From positions 62,001 to 126,000 of the forward strand of contig CAZUJL010000002.1 in assembly GCA_964620045.1 (NCBI GenBank): a stretch of 64,000 nt of DNA, read 5' to 3'. This DNA comes from VFKU01 sp964620045. GTDB lineage: Bacteria > Hydrogenedentota > Hydrogenedentia > Hydrogenedentales > GCA-2746185. The notes under the pieces are model-generated. The model was not told the origin of the DNA. It worked only from the letters and a program-made list of their open reading frames with translations, and did no database searches. The translations under genes and the position numbers were made by a program. Of this stretch, positions 33,180 through 41,797 are shown in pieces. Position 1 is the stretch's first letter, and each line of letters opens with the position of its first letter.

Positions 33180-33820
33180 AGCACGCGACGCCGAAGGCAC
33201 GCGGGTTCACGCTGATCGAACTCCTTGTCGTGATGACCATCATCGGCGTCGTGATGACAATTGGCACATCCACCTTCGTCACCGTAACGGCGGCGTGGCA
33301 TGAACGCCGCGCGCTGACCGAACTCGACAATCAAGTGCAGACCGTGTTCGATTCCATTGGCCACGACATCGCGGCGACGATCTCCTACGACATATCCGGT
33401 GTCGGCATCACGGGCACCTCGCGCGATGTAAAAGACGACCGCACCTATCCCGCCGCCACGCATCCTGACGATGACTTTTGCCTGCCGGTGAATGATTTCG
33501 ATACCGCGCGCAACCAGTTCACGCCGAGCAAGGTGGCTTATCGCGTGGATCGCATTGGTAAGCCGACGGGCGCGCTGGTGCGCACGGTCGGCCCGCTGGG
33601 TGGCGATTACCCGGCCGGCGCACGGCTCGAACTGATCCCCGCGCGCGTGCAGGGTTTCAGCGTGGAATATCTCGGCGCGGACGCGAACGCGGCGTGGAGC
33701 GATTCCTGGGCGGGCTCCGGCCTGCCGCGCGCCGTGCGTGTGAGCATTTCACTCGAAGATCCCGTGCGGCCGGAATTCCAGGTCGCGCGCAAAGCCGTGT
33801 TCCCGGTACATGTGCGATAG
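33176..33820 (+). CDS. GspJ-like minor pseudopilin
   Basis: A 214-residue prepilin-type protein with leader MKHATPKARG and methylation segment FTLIELLVVMTIIGVVMTIG. The globular part is large and beta-rich, with FSVEYLGADANAAWSDSW and a C-terminal LPRAVRVSISLEDP block resembling the end of GspJ proteins. The ATG overlaps the previous stop (ATGA). GspI, GspJ and GspK form the tip complex of the pseudopilus in type II secretion systems. Confidence 0.82.
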   Translation: MKHATPKARGFTLIELLVVMTIIGVVMTIGTSTFVTVTAAWHERRALTELDNQVQTVFDSIGHDIAATISYDISGVGITGTSRDVKDDRTYPAATHPDDDFCLPVNDFDTARNQFTPSKVAYRVDRIGKPTGALVRTVGPLGGDYPAGARLELIPARVQGFSVEYLGADANAAWSDSWAGSGLPRAVRVSISLEDPVRPEFQVARKAVFPVHVR

Positions 33821-34768
33821 GTGCAGCCGATGATTCGATATCACAGACAACGCGGCATGGCTCTCGTGGCCGCGATCGGCATGCTGGTGATTTTCGCCAT
33901 GCTCGGCACGGCCTATATCGGCTACATGACGATTGAGTACGACGAAGCCGGCGCGAACCTGCACATCGAGCGCGCGGAACATTTGGCCGCCGCGGGCGTC
34001 GACGCCGCGATTGCCCAGATTCAAGCCGCCATCGCCAAGGGCGAGACGCCGCAACTCGAATACACCGTTTCGCTGAACACCTATCGGCAGGAAGCCACGG
34101 GCACCGGTGCGTATCCGCAAACCGTGAAGATTCGCGTGTCAGACGAATCCGCGCGCGTGAATCTTAACTACGCGCCAGTGGCGATGCTGCGTGCGCTGGG
34201 CCTGTCGGAGCAAGCCGGGCAAGCGCTGACGGAATACCGCGCCGCAGGCAAGAAACTGGCTTCCGTTGAGGCGCTTCGCGCGGACGGGCTTGTCGATGCC
34301 AAGGGGCTGCAGGCCCTCGATGCGGCACAGCTCACGGTGTACACCGCCACCGATCCGAAACAGCCGAACAGCTATATCAACCTGAACAGCGCCTCGCCCG
34401 CGGTGCTCGCCGCGATCTTCGCGATCAATGCGGACGAAGCCAAGGCCCTTGCCGACAAACGCCCGTTTGCCTCATGGGCGGATGCACTGCAGAAGGTCGG
34501 CCGCGAACCGGCCACGTTCAACGTCTCCGCGCCGCAGTACGCCGTGCGCGACATGCCGCACGATCTGGCGCTGGGCTCGCGGTGCTACCGCGTCGTCAGC
34601 ACGGTGAATATGGAGATGCCCGGCGGCACGGGCCGCACCGCATCGGCGGGCGTCGAAGCAGTGGTAGTGTTTCCCGAAAACGGCGGCAGCGCCGTGCGGT
34701 ATTGGCATGAAATGAACAGCGGCACGGCGAAGCTTGCCGATGCCGCGCCGGAACAGCCAGCACAGTAA
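33821..34768 (+). CDS. GspK-like minor pseudopilin
   Basis: A 315-residue protein with leader YHRQRG and hydrophobic segment MALVAAIGMLVIFAMLGTAYI. It lacks the Glu5 of major pilins, as is usual for GspK. The inserted helical domain has two helix-hairpin-like parts: VNLNYAPVAMLRALGLSE and INLNSASPAVLAAIFAIN. A GTG directly follows the previous stop; ATG at 33830 is an alternative. It should cap the pseudopilus together with GspI and GspJ. Confidence 0.82.
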   Translation: MQPMIRYHRQRGMALVAAIGMLVIFAMLGTAYIGYMTIEYDEAGANLHIERAEHLAAAGVDAAIAQIQAAIAKGETPQLEYTVSLNTYRQEATGTGAYPQTVKIRVSDESARVNLNYAPVAMLRALGLSEQAGQALTEYRAAGKKLASVEALRADGLVDAKGLQALDAAQLTVYTATDPKQPNSYINLNSASPAVLAAIFAINADEAKALADKRPFASWADALQKVGREPATFNVSAPQYAVRDMPHDLALGSRCYRVVSTVNMEMPGGTGRTASAGVEAVVVFPENGGSAVRYWHEMNSGTAKLADAAPEQPAQ

Positions 34769-34815
34769 GCAGCCCGCGGACCCGCGAGGGTCTTGCGTGA
34801 TGGAGGAAGAGTCGG

Positions 34816-36132
34816 ATGGCCGAAAGCGCGCCGAGAAAGCCGAGCACCAAAGCCAAAGTGGCCGCGAAAAAGGCCAGCGCCGCGAAGAAAGCCGCGGCCG
34901 AACACCGCGCGCCCGCGCGGCGCCCCGTGTCGCGACACTCCGCGGCCTTGCCGCAGGTGGAATCGCTGACCAACGAGCTGGAGCTCGAGCGGCCGGCACC
35001 GAAGGCCGAAGTGCGCACGGTGCCGAGCGCCAGCGCGTCATCCGAGCCGGTCGGCGCGCCGTCGCGCGGTCACATCCGCAACCGCGACATTACAGTGTTC
35101 GTGCGCCAGCTCATCATGATGTTCGAATCGGGTACCCCGATTTTGAAGGCACTGAAATCGCTCGCGCGCCGCGGCGAGAACAAGAACGTGCGCGCGCTGG
35201 TCGGCGGCATCGCCGAGTATGTGGAATCCGGCAATCCATTGTGGCAGGCCTTTGCGCGCGAAGGCCGCGCGTTCTCGCCGGTTGAAGTGAACCTGATCAA
35301 GGCGGCGGAAGCCAGCGGTTCGCTGCCGCAGGTGCTCAAGCGCATCGCGGAATACCGCGAACAGAGCGAACGCCTGACCAAAAAAGTCCAGGTGGCGCTG
35401 ATTTATCCCGCCGTGCTGGTCACGGTGTCATTCGTGCTGGTCGTCATCCTGTCGATGTTCGTGATTCCGGCGTTCAAAGATATCTTCGACACGATGGGTG
35501 CGAAGATCGGGTGGTACTCGCAGTTGGTGATGGATTTGGCCGCGTTTGTGACGCGGTTCTGGTATGTGGTCGTGCTGGCCGTCGGTGGCCTGTGGGCGCT
35601 GTACAAGTTCTGGTACGTACGCGATCCGATGCGCAAGCTGACGGCGGACAAGATTAAGTTGCGCCTGCCGCTCTTCGGCTCGCTGGCGCGCAAGCGCGTG
35701 ACGGCTGACTTCATGGCCACCTTCGCGATGCTGCTGCGCAGTGGCGTGTCGATGATGGCGACGCTGGACCTCTGCAAAAATTCCGTTGCGAACCGCGCTT
35801 ATATTGGCGTGATTCAAGACATGCGCGATTCGATTGAAGCCGGCGAAGGCCTCGAAGCGCCGCTGCGCAAGGCCGAAAAAGACCGGTACATCGACGGCGT
35901 GGTCGTCGATATGCTGCTGACCGGTGAAGAATCCGGCGGACTCGAGCGCGTGGCCGAACAGATTTCCACAACCTACGAGGAAGACATCGAAATTGCGGTG
36001 TCGGGCCTCACTGAAGCGATTACGCCCGTGTTTGTTGTGCTGATGGGTTTCGTAGTGGCCGCGATCGTGCTCGCGATGTTCCTGCCGCTGATCTCGATGA
36101 TCGAGGCGATTTCGTCCGGCCAGGGCCTGTAA
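34816..36132 (+). CDS. Type II secretion/type IV pilus inner-membrane protein (GspF/PilC)
   Basis: A 438-residue platform protein. After a Lys/Ala-rich N-terminal extension (about residues 1-90, unusual in length), there are two GspF domains: VFVRQLIMMFESGTPILKAL near 95 and FMATFAMLLRSGVSMMATLD near 300. Three membrane helices are visible (about 200, 250 and the C-terminal FVVAAIVLAMFLPLISMI). ATG has GGAGGAAGAG upstream. It is the last gene of the pseudopilin operon; no GspE ATPase, GspD secretin or GspG major pseudopilin is next to it. Confidence 0.88.
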   Translation: MAESAPRKPSTKAKVAAKKASAAKKAAAEHRAPARRPVSRHSAALPQVESLTNELELERPAPKAEVRTVPSASASSEPVGAPSRGHIRNRDITVFVRQLIMMFESGTPILKALKSLARRGENKNVRALVGGIAEYVESGNPLWQAFAREGRAFSPVEVNLIKAAEASGSLPQVLKRIAEYREQSERLTKKVQVALIYPAVLVTVSFVLVVILSMFVIPAFKDIFDTMGAKIGWYSQLVMDLAAFVTRFWYVVVLAVGGLWALYKFWYVRDPMRKLTADKIKLRLPLFGSLARKRVTADFMATFAMLLRSGVSMMATLDLCKNSVANRAYIGVIQDMRDSIEAGEGLEAPLRKAEKDRYIDGVVVDMLLTGEESGGLERVAEQISTTYEEDIEIAVSGLTEAITPVFVVLMGFVVAAIVLAMFLPLISMIEAISSGQGL

Positions 36133-36149
36133 TCCTAAAAAATTTTTCG

Positions 36150-36188
36150 CCGCCGTGGATGCACAACATCCACGGCGGTTTCCTTTTT
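36150..36188. terminator. Bidirectional terminator after gspF
   Basis: A perfect 12-bp stem CCGCCGTGGATG (36150-36161) with CATCCACGGCGG (36167-36178), loop CACAA, is followed by a T-rich run on the plus strand. On the minus strand AAAAATTTTTT follows. It serves both convergent operons. Confidence 0.88.
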
Positions 36189-37153
36189 TAGCGGTTGCGG
36201 ACGAGCGAAACGCGCTGCGGATTCACCGTAAACCACTCCAGCGCTGCACGTTGTGCGGGCGCCGCGTACATCCGGGTCGTGCCCCACGACGAAGCCTCGC
36301 CCGTTTCCGTCGCAATGCCGGCGGGTGCGCCAATCGCGGCGTCGAGAGGATCATCCACGAGCACGGTCAATTGATCGCGCACCAGGCCGAGATCCAGCAG
36401 CGGCACGGCCCCGATCGACCAGCGCGCCGCGCGGATGCGGCGGCGTTCGAGAAGGAGTTTGCCGGCTTCGACGCCCACGGCCGCGCGCGGCGCCGAGCAC
36501 AGCAACACGCCGTCGAGTCCAAACGGGATCGCGAGCGGATACGCCCCGAGGTATTCCGATACATGGCCCGACGCGAAATCGGTTGTGCCGGGGGCCACAA
36601 GCGTCGGCGCCTGGCAATCGTTCAGGATTTCGAGCGCGAGTCGAAACTGTTCCGGCGTTCCGCTGGCGGTGAGATCCCCCGTTACGAGCACCAGCGCGGC
36701 GCCATTCGTCAGTGCGGTGGTGCGATACAAATCCGTGTCCGGGCGCTCCGGGTCGGCACTGATGCGCAGGTTGCTCAACACGGCGATTCGGTACGATTCC
36801 AGCGGCGCGTCCAACACAACGACGGAGCGATAATTACGGTCGGTTTTGTCACCGCTGGATCCCGCGAGCGTGTACGTGCCCGCGGGAACTTCCGCGGGTA
36901 TCGTGATATCGACGACGGAATAGCCGCGCTGGATTTTTGCGGCCGGTGTGCTGAGGGCAAACGAGCCCGCGGCGGATTCGAGCTGGAGCGAGGCTTCTTC
37001 CCGCAGGACGACGCTCAATGCGCCGCCGTGTACGACGAAAGCGGGCTGCGCGCTATTGGGCGACAACACGAGATCGAGCCGGCCTTCGGCATCGCGCGCG
37101 TGTGCCGTCGCCGACAGAAGACACGCCGCTATTGCGAGCGCCAAAAATCTCAC
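36188..37153 (-). CDS. Exported protein with a degenerate metallophosphoesterase-like domain
   Basis: About 321 residues with a signal peptide (FLALAIAACLLSATAHA). Start is GTG at 37153 overlapping the upstream TGA (GTGA). Residues about 30-115 look like a beta-sandwich. From about 115 the sequence IAVLSNLRISADPE, LVLVTGDLTASGTPEQF and TLVAPGTTDFASGHV follows the order of calcineurin-like phosphoesterase motifs (D-x-H, G-D-L, G-N-H-D). The D-x-H is replaced by N-L-R and the G-N-H by G-T-T, so metal binding is probably lost. Operon partner of the TolB-like gene. The similarity is my inference. Confidence 0.5.
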   Translation of the reverse strand: MRFLALAIAACLLSATAHARDAEGRLDLVLSPNSAQPAFVVHGGALSVVLREEASLQLESAAGSFALSTPAAKIQRGYSVVDITIPAEVPAGTYTLAGSSGDKTDRNYRSVVVLDAPLESYRIAVLSNLRISADPERPDTDLYRTTALTNGAALVLVTGDLTASGTPEQFRLALEILNDCQAPTLVAPGTTDFASGHVSEYLGAYPLAIPFGLDGVLLCSAPRAAVGVEAGKLLLERRRIRAARWSIGAVPLLDLGLVRDQLTVLVDDPLDAAIGAPAGIATETGEASSWGTTRMYAAPAQRAALEWFTVNPQRVSLVRNR

Positions 37154-38214
37154 GGCTCGGGTCTCCACGCCGGGAACGAGGCCGTCATACCCTCGGGCGT
37201 GAGGCGCACGGCGTCTTCTTCCCCATCGGCCGGCGTGATCCAGATCGAGGGCGCACCGGTTTTGTCGGTGACGTAAGCAATCCAGTCGCTGTCGGGCGAC
37301 CATGTCGCGCCCCAACAGTCGGCGGAGCGATCGGCGGCGACGCGAAGAATGCGGCTGCTGCGTTGATGGCAACGGAAGATGCCACGCGTGCCCCGCCGGA
37401 ACGATTCGAACGCGATCCATTTGCCGTCCGGTGACCATACCGGGTTCCAGTCGGCAGCAGGGTCGTTGCTGAGGTCCCACGCGCCGCGGCGGGTAAGCAC
37501 GAAGATTTCGCGATCGCCGCCGTCGTTCGATTCGAAGGCGAGCGCATCGCGCGTGGCTGCCGGCGCGAATTCCTCGTATACACCCTCGGATGGCAACAGG
37601 TCTTCGGCAAACACGACGGCTTCGGTTTCGGACACAAAGAATAAGTCCGTCGTCATTGCGCCCGGCGCACCCGCCAACCCCACCGCGATCAGCACCGGTG
37701 GCGCGGAATTTTCCGAAAGCACGCTGGGGAGAAAACTCGGCCGGCCGTTTGTGCCGAGCCGCTCGAAGATGCGATCGAGCAATGCACGGGGCGCCCACAC
37801 GGGATTCATCAAGCTCGTGCGTTCGCCGCCCCACGGCGTTTCCAAGCCGGACTGAATAGCGACCACCATGACCTGCGTGTCGAGCCCGGTGCCGGCCGTA
37901 TAGGCGATGTGCGTGCCATCGGGGGACCACACCGGGCCAAGGTTTGCCCGATGCGCGTGATCGATGTAGCGGCCTTCGCTTCCATCCGCGCCGCAAATGT
38001 AGATGCGGCTGCCGCCGCCCGCTTCCACCGAAAATGCCAGGCGCGCGCCGTCGGGCGACCAGGCCGGCGCGCCGAGCACATGCTCGGGACCGATGGCGCG
38101 CGGTTCTCCGCCTGCGACCGCCGTGATGTGCACGCGGGCCGACTCGCCGCCGACGAAAGCGATCTCGCCGGACGGATTCGCGGCGGCAAGCATGAGGGTG
38201 AGCAACAGTAGCAT
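37150..38214 (-). CDS. TolB/PD40-type beta-propeller protein
   Basis: A 354-residue protein with a short hydrophobic N-terminus (MLLLLTLMLAAANPSG), probably exported. It has the WSPDG-x-x-(I/L)-A-(Y/F) signature of TolB-like propellers four or five times: APAWSPDGARLAFSV, GPVWSPDGTHIAYTA, NPVWSPDGKWIAFES and GATWSPDSDWIAYVT. No TolB N-terminal domain is present, so it is not TolB itself. Such propellers usually mediate protein contacts. It overlaps the downstream gene by four bases. Confidence 0.75.
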   Translation of the reverse strand: MLLLLTLMLAAANPSGEIAFVGGESARVHITAVAGGEPRAIGPEHVLGAPAWSPDGARLAFSVEAGGGSRIYICGADGSEGRYIDHAHRANLGPVWSPDGTHIAYTAGTGLDTQVMVVAIQSGLETPWGGERTSLMNPVWAPRALLDRIFERLGTNGRPSFLPSVLSENSAPPVLIAVGLAGAPGAMTTDLFFVSETEAVVFAEDLLPSEGVYEEFAPAATRDALAFESNDGGDREIFVLTRRGAWDLSNDPAADWNPVWSPDGKWIAFESFRRGTRGIFRCHQRSSRILRVAADRSADCWGATWSPDSDWIAYVTDKTGAPSIWITPADGEEDAVRLTPEGMTASFPAWRPEP

Positions 38215-38245
38215 TGCGCGATTTTAAGCGGCGGGGCCGCCTTGG

Positions 38246-38692
38246 TTAAACCGCGCGGACGGCGAGGGCGGTTTCGTAGTCGGTGAGTGCGCCGCGCAAC
38301 TCGTCCGGAAGCAGTACAGACTTGGGGATTTCGAGATCAACCCAGACGGAAATCGACTGGCCGTCGCAAATCAGCGTGTCCGTCCCGGCCACAAATAGGG
38401 CATATTCGAGATGGACGGTCTTTTCGCGCAATTCGGCACAGCGGACCCCGACCTCGAGCGTGGCGGGATGGAAGACTTGTCGCCGGTAATTGCACGTCTG
38501 CGAGACCACGGGGATGCCCCATTTGCCGCGCACGCGCCGCGTGGACACGCCGGATTGGTCGAAATAATCCGTGCGGCCGACTTCAAAGTAGGTGAAGTAC
38601 ACCGTACTGTTCACATGGCCCATCGGATCGAGATCACGAAACCGCGTGAGAATGGTGTTCCAATGCCTGAACTGATCGCGCGTCACTGCCAT
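38246..38692 (-). CDS. Acyl-CoA thioesterase (4HBT, YbgC/FadM-like hotdog protein)
   Basis: A 148-residue single hotdog domain. The helix-start block FRDLDPMGHVNSTVYFTYFE is the 4HBT signature, with the catalytic Asp before PMGHVN. The strand blocks CNYRRQVFHPATLEVGVRC and LEYALFV follow. YbgC/FadM-type enzymes cleave acyl-CoA thioesters. It begins ten bases after the exported methyltransferase gene and shares its operon. Confidence 0.88.
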   Translation of the reverse strand: MAVTRDQFRHWNTILTRFRDLDPMGHVNSTVYFTYFEVGRTDYFDQSGVSTRRVRGKWGIPVVSQTCNYRRQVFHPATLEVGVRCAELREKTVHLEYALFVAGTDTLICDGQSISVWVDLEIPKSVLLPDELRGALTDYETALAVRAV

Positions 38693-38702
38693 GCGTGCCC
38701 GA

Positions 38703-39380
38703 TCAGCGCGCCGGCCGGCGGTGGAAGATGAACATGTGCTGCGAAGGCAGGAACTCCTGCAGGTCGATCAACTCGAAGCCAGCGGCGTTCCATTCCTCGA
38801 GCACTTGCTTCACGGTCATGGTGTGCTCAGGCTTGATGTGCGAAGCCTTGCGGAATTCCTCCGCGCGGTACTCGAGCAAGCAGACCTTGCCGGTGGGCGA
38901 CAGCGACTCCAGCATCTTGGCGAGCATCGGCTCGGGGTACTGAAATTCGTGGTAGACGTCGGCCATGATGATCCAGTCGACCTTGCCTTTCGGCAGCTTC
39001 GGATCCTTTTCGTCGCCGAGGATCGGCACGACGCCCTCAACGCCTTCCTTTTTACAGAGCTGCTCCAGCAACTGCAGCATCTCGGGCTGGATGTCCTCGC
39101 CGTATACCGTGCCGCCGGGCATCACTTTGGGCGCAATCTTGCGCGCGAAATAGCCCGTGCCGCAGCCGAGATCGGCGACCACCATGCCCGGCTTGAGGTC
39201 CATGTATTCAATAATTTCGAAGGGCTGCTCTTCCTTCAGCCGGCCCGGGCGTTCGAGCCAGTCCGCGCCGTGAAAGGTCATCACCGGCGCGGGCACGCGC
39301 TTGGCCGGTTCTTCCTGGGCGCGGGCCGCGGCAAGCGGCAGGGTGAGTGTCAACAGCAGCGCGATAACGCGAAGATACAT
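38703..39380 (-). CDS. Class I methyltransferase-fold protein with signal peptide
   Basis: A 225-residue protein. Residues 1-21 (YLRVIALLLTLTLPLAAARAQ) are a good cleavable signal peptide. The rest is an apparently intact SAM-methyltransferase domain: motif I VVADLGCGTGYFARKIAP near 62, acidic strand 2 end YGEDIQPEML, motif II VDWIIMADVYHEFQYPEPM, and LSPTGKVCLLEYRAEE. An exported enzyme would meet no SAM, so it may bind another ligand, use SAM released outside, or the signal may be missed. First gene of a four-gene operon. Confidence 0.8.
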   Translation of the reverse strand: MYLRVIALLLTLTLPLAAARAQEEPAKRVPAPVMTFHGADWLERPGRLKEEQPFEIIEYMDLKPGMVVADLGCGTGYFARKIAPKVMPGGTVYGEDIQPEMLQLLEQLCKKEGVEGVVPILGDEKDPKLPKGKVDWIIMADVYHEFQYPEPMLAKMLESLSPTGKVCLLEYRAEEFRKASHIKPEHTMTVKQVLEEWNAAGFELIDLQEFLPSQHMFIFHRRPAR

Positions 39381-39454
39381 GGCGTGAATCCTTGTGCGGC
39401 GACGATTCCGCGAGTGTAGGCGATGGGCACAAGCGGATCAACGCGTGTGGGTGG

Positions 39455-39460
39455 TACAAT
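39455..39460 (+). promoter_or_regulatory. -10 box upstream of the NIL gene
   Basis: TACAAT matches the -10 consensus at five of six positions and lies 38 bases before the ATG. I could not find a good -35 box at the right distance. Confidence 0.3.
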
Positions 39461-39498
39461 CGGCATGTCGGGGCCGCAGGGCGGCCGAAGGAGCAACA

Positions 39499-39738
39499 AT
39501 GGCGCGCCGGCGCGTATATCTCACTTATCTGGGCGACGTGATGAAAGAGCCGCTCATTTACGAGCTGGGTCACAAGTACAAGATTGTGACCAATGTCCGC
39601 GGTGCGACGATTAAAAACGACATCGGCCTGGTGACGCTGGAACTCAGTGGCGACGACGCGGAGATTGATCGCGGGCTGGCGTGGATCGCCGCCAAGGGCG
39701 TGAAGGTCGAGCCGATCGAAATGGAAGACTCGGTTTAA
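39499..39738 (+). CDS. Small NIL-domain protein
   Basis: A 79-residue protein that is a single NIL (ACT-like) domain: VYLTYLGDVMKEPLIYELG at the N-terminus, KIVTNVRGATIKNDIGLVTL in the middle, and GLAWIAAKGVKVEPIEME at the end. NIL domains occur at the C-terminus of methionine transporter ATPases, where they bind methionine, and in some ferredoxins. Here it stands alone. AAGGAG upstream of the ATG decides the start. The stop codon overlaps the opposite-strand stop of the TMTC-like gene. Confidence 0.85.
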   Translation: MARRRVYLTYLGDVMKEPLIYELGHKYKIVTNVRGATIKNDIGLVTLELSGDDAEIDRGLAWIAAKGVKVEPIEMEDSV

Positions 39739-41642
39739 TTCCTGCGCGGCGCGCGTTTTGCAATCTCGTCCAGCAACGTCTGCGCCTTCGTGTATGTCGG
39801 GTCCAGCCGCAACGCAATTCGCGCTTCCCGTTCCGCGCCGTCAAAATCGCGCAGCCCCAGTAACGCCGCACCCAGGTTGGTTCGCGCAACAGGGTCATTC
39901 GGCGCGATGGAGAGTGCCTCGCGCAACCGCGCCTCCGCCTGGCCGAACTCGCCGCGCAACAGGTGCGTCGCGCCGAGGTTGCTCAGTGCGTCCGCGTTGC
40001 GCGGTTCGAGGTTGAGCGCCGCGCGGTAGTGCGATTCGGCGTTGTCCAGCCGGCCCTGCCGGAGATACCAGTTGCCAAGGTTCACCTGCGTCGGCGTATA
40101 GCCCGGATCGATCATCAGTGCTTCGTCGAGCGATTGGCGCGCAGCGGGGAACTGCCCAAGATCCATCCACACGATGGCGAGGTTATTCAGGTGCTTCGGC
40201 GCCTGCTCAAGCTGCACGGCGATCAGGAGCTGCTGCACGGCTTCCCGCATACGGCCCAATTTGCGCAGCGCGAGCCCGAGATTGGAATGCGAGCCCGCGG
40301 AATCGGGAGCGATCGCGAGCGCGCGCTGGATCGTGGTGACCGCGTCCTCGTATCGCCCGGCGACAATGTAGGCCTCGCCCAGGTTCGGCAACGCGACAGG
40401 GTTGTTCGGGCTAATGCGCAACGTGTGTTCGTAGAGCGTGATGCTGTTGCGCCACTGTGCGGTCTGCGCGTAGGCCAGCGTGCCGAAAAGGCCACACACG
40501 GCAATCGCGGCGGCCGCAGCGGGAATTCGCGCGCGCGGGAAATGATCCACAAGCGCGGCAAAGGTCCACGCGACGATGACGAACACGCCGATGTGCGGCA
40601 GATAGGTGTAGCGATCTGCGATCGCCTGCCCGCCGACCTGCACGAGTCCGATCACCGGCACGAGCGTGCCGATGTACCACAACCACCCGGCGAGCACGTA
40701 GGGCGCGCGGCGACGCACCATCCATGCGCCGACTGAAACGACGAGTAGAAACACCGCCGAACCGATGATCTGCCAGAGCGGAAGGCCGCCCTTCGGGTGC
40801 GGGTAATAGGGGATCAGATCATGCGGCCATACCGTGAGCACGAGGTAGCGGACGTACGAAACGGCGGCATTGGCCGCGCGGGTGCCCAAATCGAGCACCT
40901 CGCGGCTGGGCATGGAACTCGCCGCGCGCTGCGCAAGCACCGCGCCGATGCACGCGCCTAAGGTAAGGAGCAGGAGCGGGATTTTTTCCGCGATGACGCG
41001 TATCCAGAGATGGACACTCGATCGCGCGAGTTCCGCACGTTCCAACGGCCAGAAATCGAGCACGAGCAGCAGAAACGGAAAGGTGACCAGCATCGGCTTC
41101 GACAGCAGGCTGCACGCGAGCAGCAGGAACACCAACAGATACCGGCCAATGGTCGATTTGCGCGCGTATGCGGCGTAGGCCCACAGCGCGAGCAGGCCGA
41201 AAAACACGCTGAGCACGTCCTTGCGCTCGGATACCCACGCCACCGATTCGACGTGCAAGGGGTGCACCGCAAACAGCGCCGCCACGAGCGCACTGGGCCA
41301 CGTGCGGCGCGTGAGCGCGTGCAAGGCGAGGAAGACGAGCACGGCGTTGGCCGCATGCAACAGCGCATTGGTCAGGTGGTACGCGCCTGGATCGAGGCCC
41401 GCGCGCTGGGAATCCACAAGGTAGCTAAGCAGTGTGAGCGGAATGTAGTTGCCCACATGGATGGCCGTGAAGGCCCACGCAATGCCGTCGCGCGTGAAGC
41501 CGTGCGCGGCGCGCGGATTGTCGTAGATGGCCACGTCGTCATAGTTGACGAAGTCGAAGCGCAGCGTCTGGCCGTAGACGGCAAATGCCGCCGCAGCCAA
41601 AGCGGCGGCGATGCCGATGCGAAGCAAAAGACCTTGTTTCAT
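39735..41642 (-). CDS. TMTC-like membrane TPR protein (DUF1736 type)
   Basis: A 635-residue protein. The N-terminal half has about ten membrane helices and the acidic loop FVNYDDVAIYDNP near residue 32, then HPLHVESVAWVSERKDVLS and SKPMLVTFPFLLLVLDFWPL, all typical of TMTC/DUF1736 proteins. In animals such proteins are O-mannosyltransferases of the GT-C fold. The C-terminal half (about 400-630) has six or so TPR units, for example PNNPVALPNLGEAYIVAGRY and PRNADALSNLGATHLLRGEF. Glycosyl transfer to proteins in the cell envelope is possible. Acceptor unknown. Confidence 0.82.
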   Translation of the reverse strand: MKQGLLLRIGIAAALAAAAFAVYGQTLRFDFVNYDDVAIYDNPRAAHGFTRDGIAWAFTAIHVGNYIPLTLLSYLVDSQRAGLDPGAYHLTNALLHAANAVLVFLALHALTRRTWPSALVAALFAVHPLHVESVAWVSERKDVLSVFFGLLALWAYAAYARKSTIGRYLLVFLLLACSLLSKPMLVTFPFLLLVLDFWPLERAELARSSVHLWIRVIAEKIPLLLLTLGACIGAVLAQRAASSMPSREVLDLGTRAANAAVSYVRYLVLTVWPHDLIPYYPHPKGGLPLWQIIGSAVFLLVVSVGAWMVRRRAPYVLAGWLWYIGTLVPVIGLVQVGGQAIADRYTYLPHIGVFVIVAWTFAALVDHFPRARIPAAAAAIAVCGLFGTLAYAQTAQWRNSITLYEHTLRISPNNPVALPNLGEAYIVAGRYEDAVTTIQRALAIAPDSAGSHSNLGLALRKLGRMREAVQQLLIAVQLEQAPKHLNNLAIVWMDLGQFPAARQSLDEALMIDPGYTPTQVNLGNWYLRQGRLDNAESHYRAALNLEPRNADALSNLGATHLLRGEFGQAEARLREALSIAPNDPVARTNLGAALLGLRDFDGAEREARIALRLDPTYTKAQTLLDEIAKRAPRRN

Positions 41643-41687
41643 CCGCGATAGTGTAACGATTTCGGCTAGGACAGACCCATTTTTTGG

Positions 41688-41770
41688 ACAGGATTCACAA
41701 GATTGACAGGATTTTTAAATCAAGCGACATGGAATTCGCGCAGTGCTGTTTGAATCCTGTAAATCATGTC
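41688..41770. repeat. 9-nt repeat array with an inverted copy (ACAGGATT type)
   Basis: Three 9-nt units, ACAGGATTC, ACAAGATTG and ACAGGATTT, occupy 41688-41714. After about 37 bases the reverse-complement units AATCCTGTA and AATCATGTC follow at 41753-41770. The two arms can pair into an imperfect hairpin. The element lies between the divergent TMTC-like and DUF4202 genes. Confidence 0.75.
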
Positions 41771-41797
41771 TAGATCCGATTGATAAAGGCGAGTCGC

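Noticed and set aside
37154..37996. N-terminal extension of the gene ending at 36188
   Set aside because: This part overlaps the TolB-like gene in another frame; the GTGA overlap and signal peptide at 37153 give a better start.
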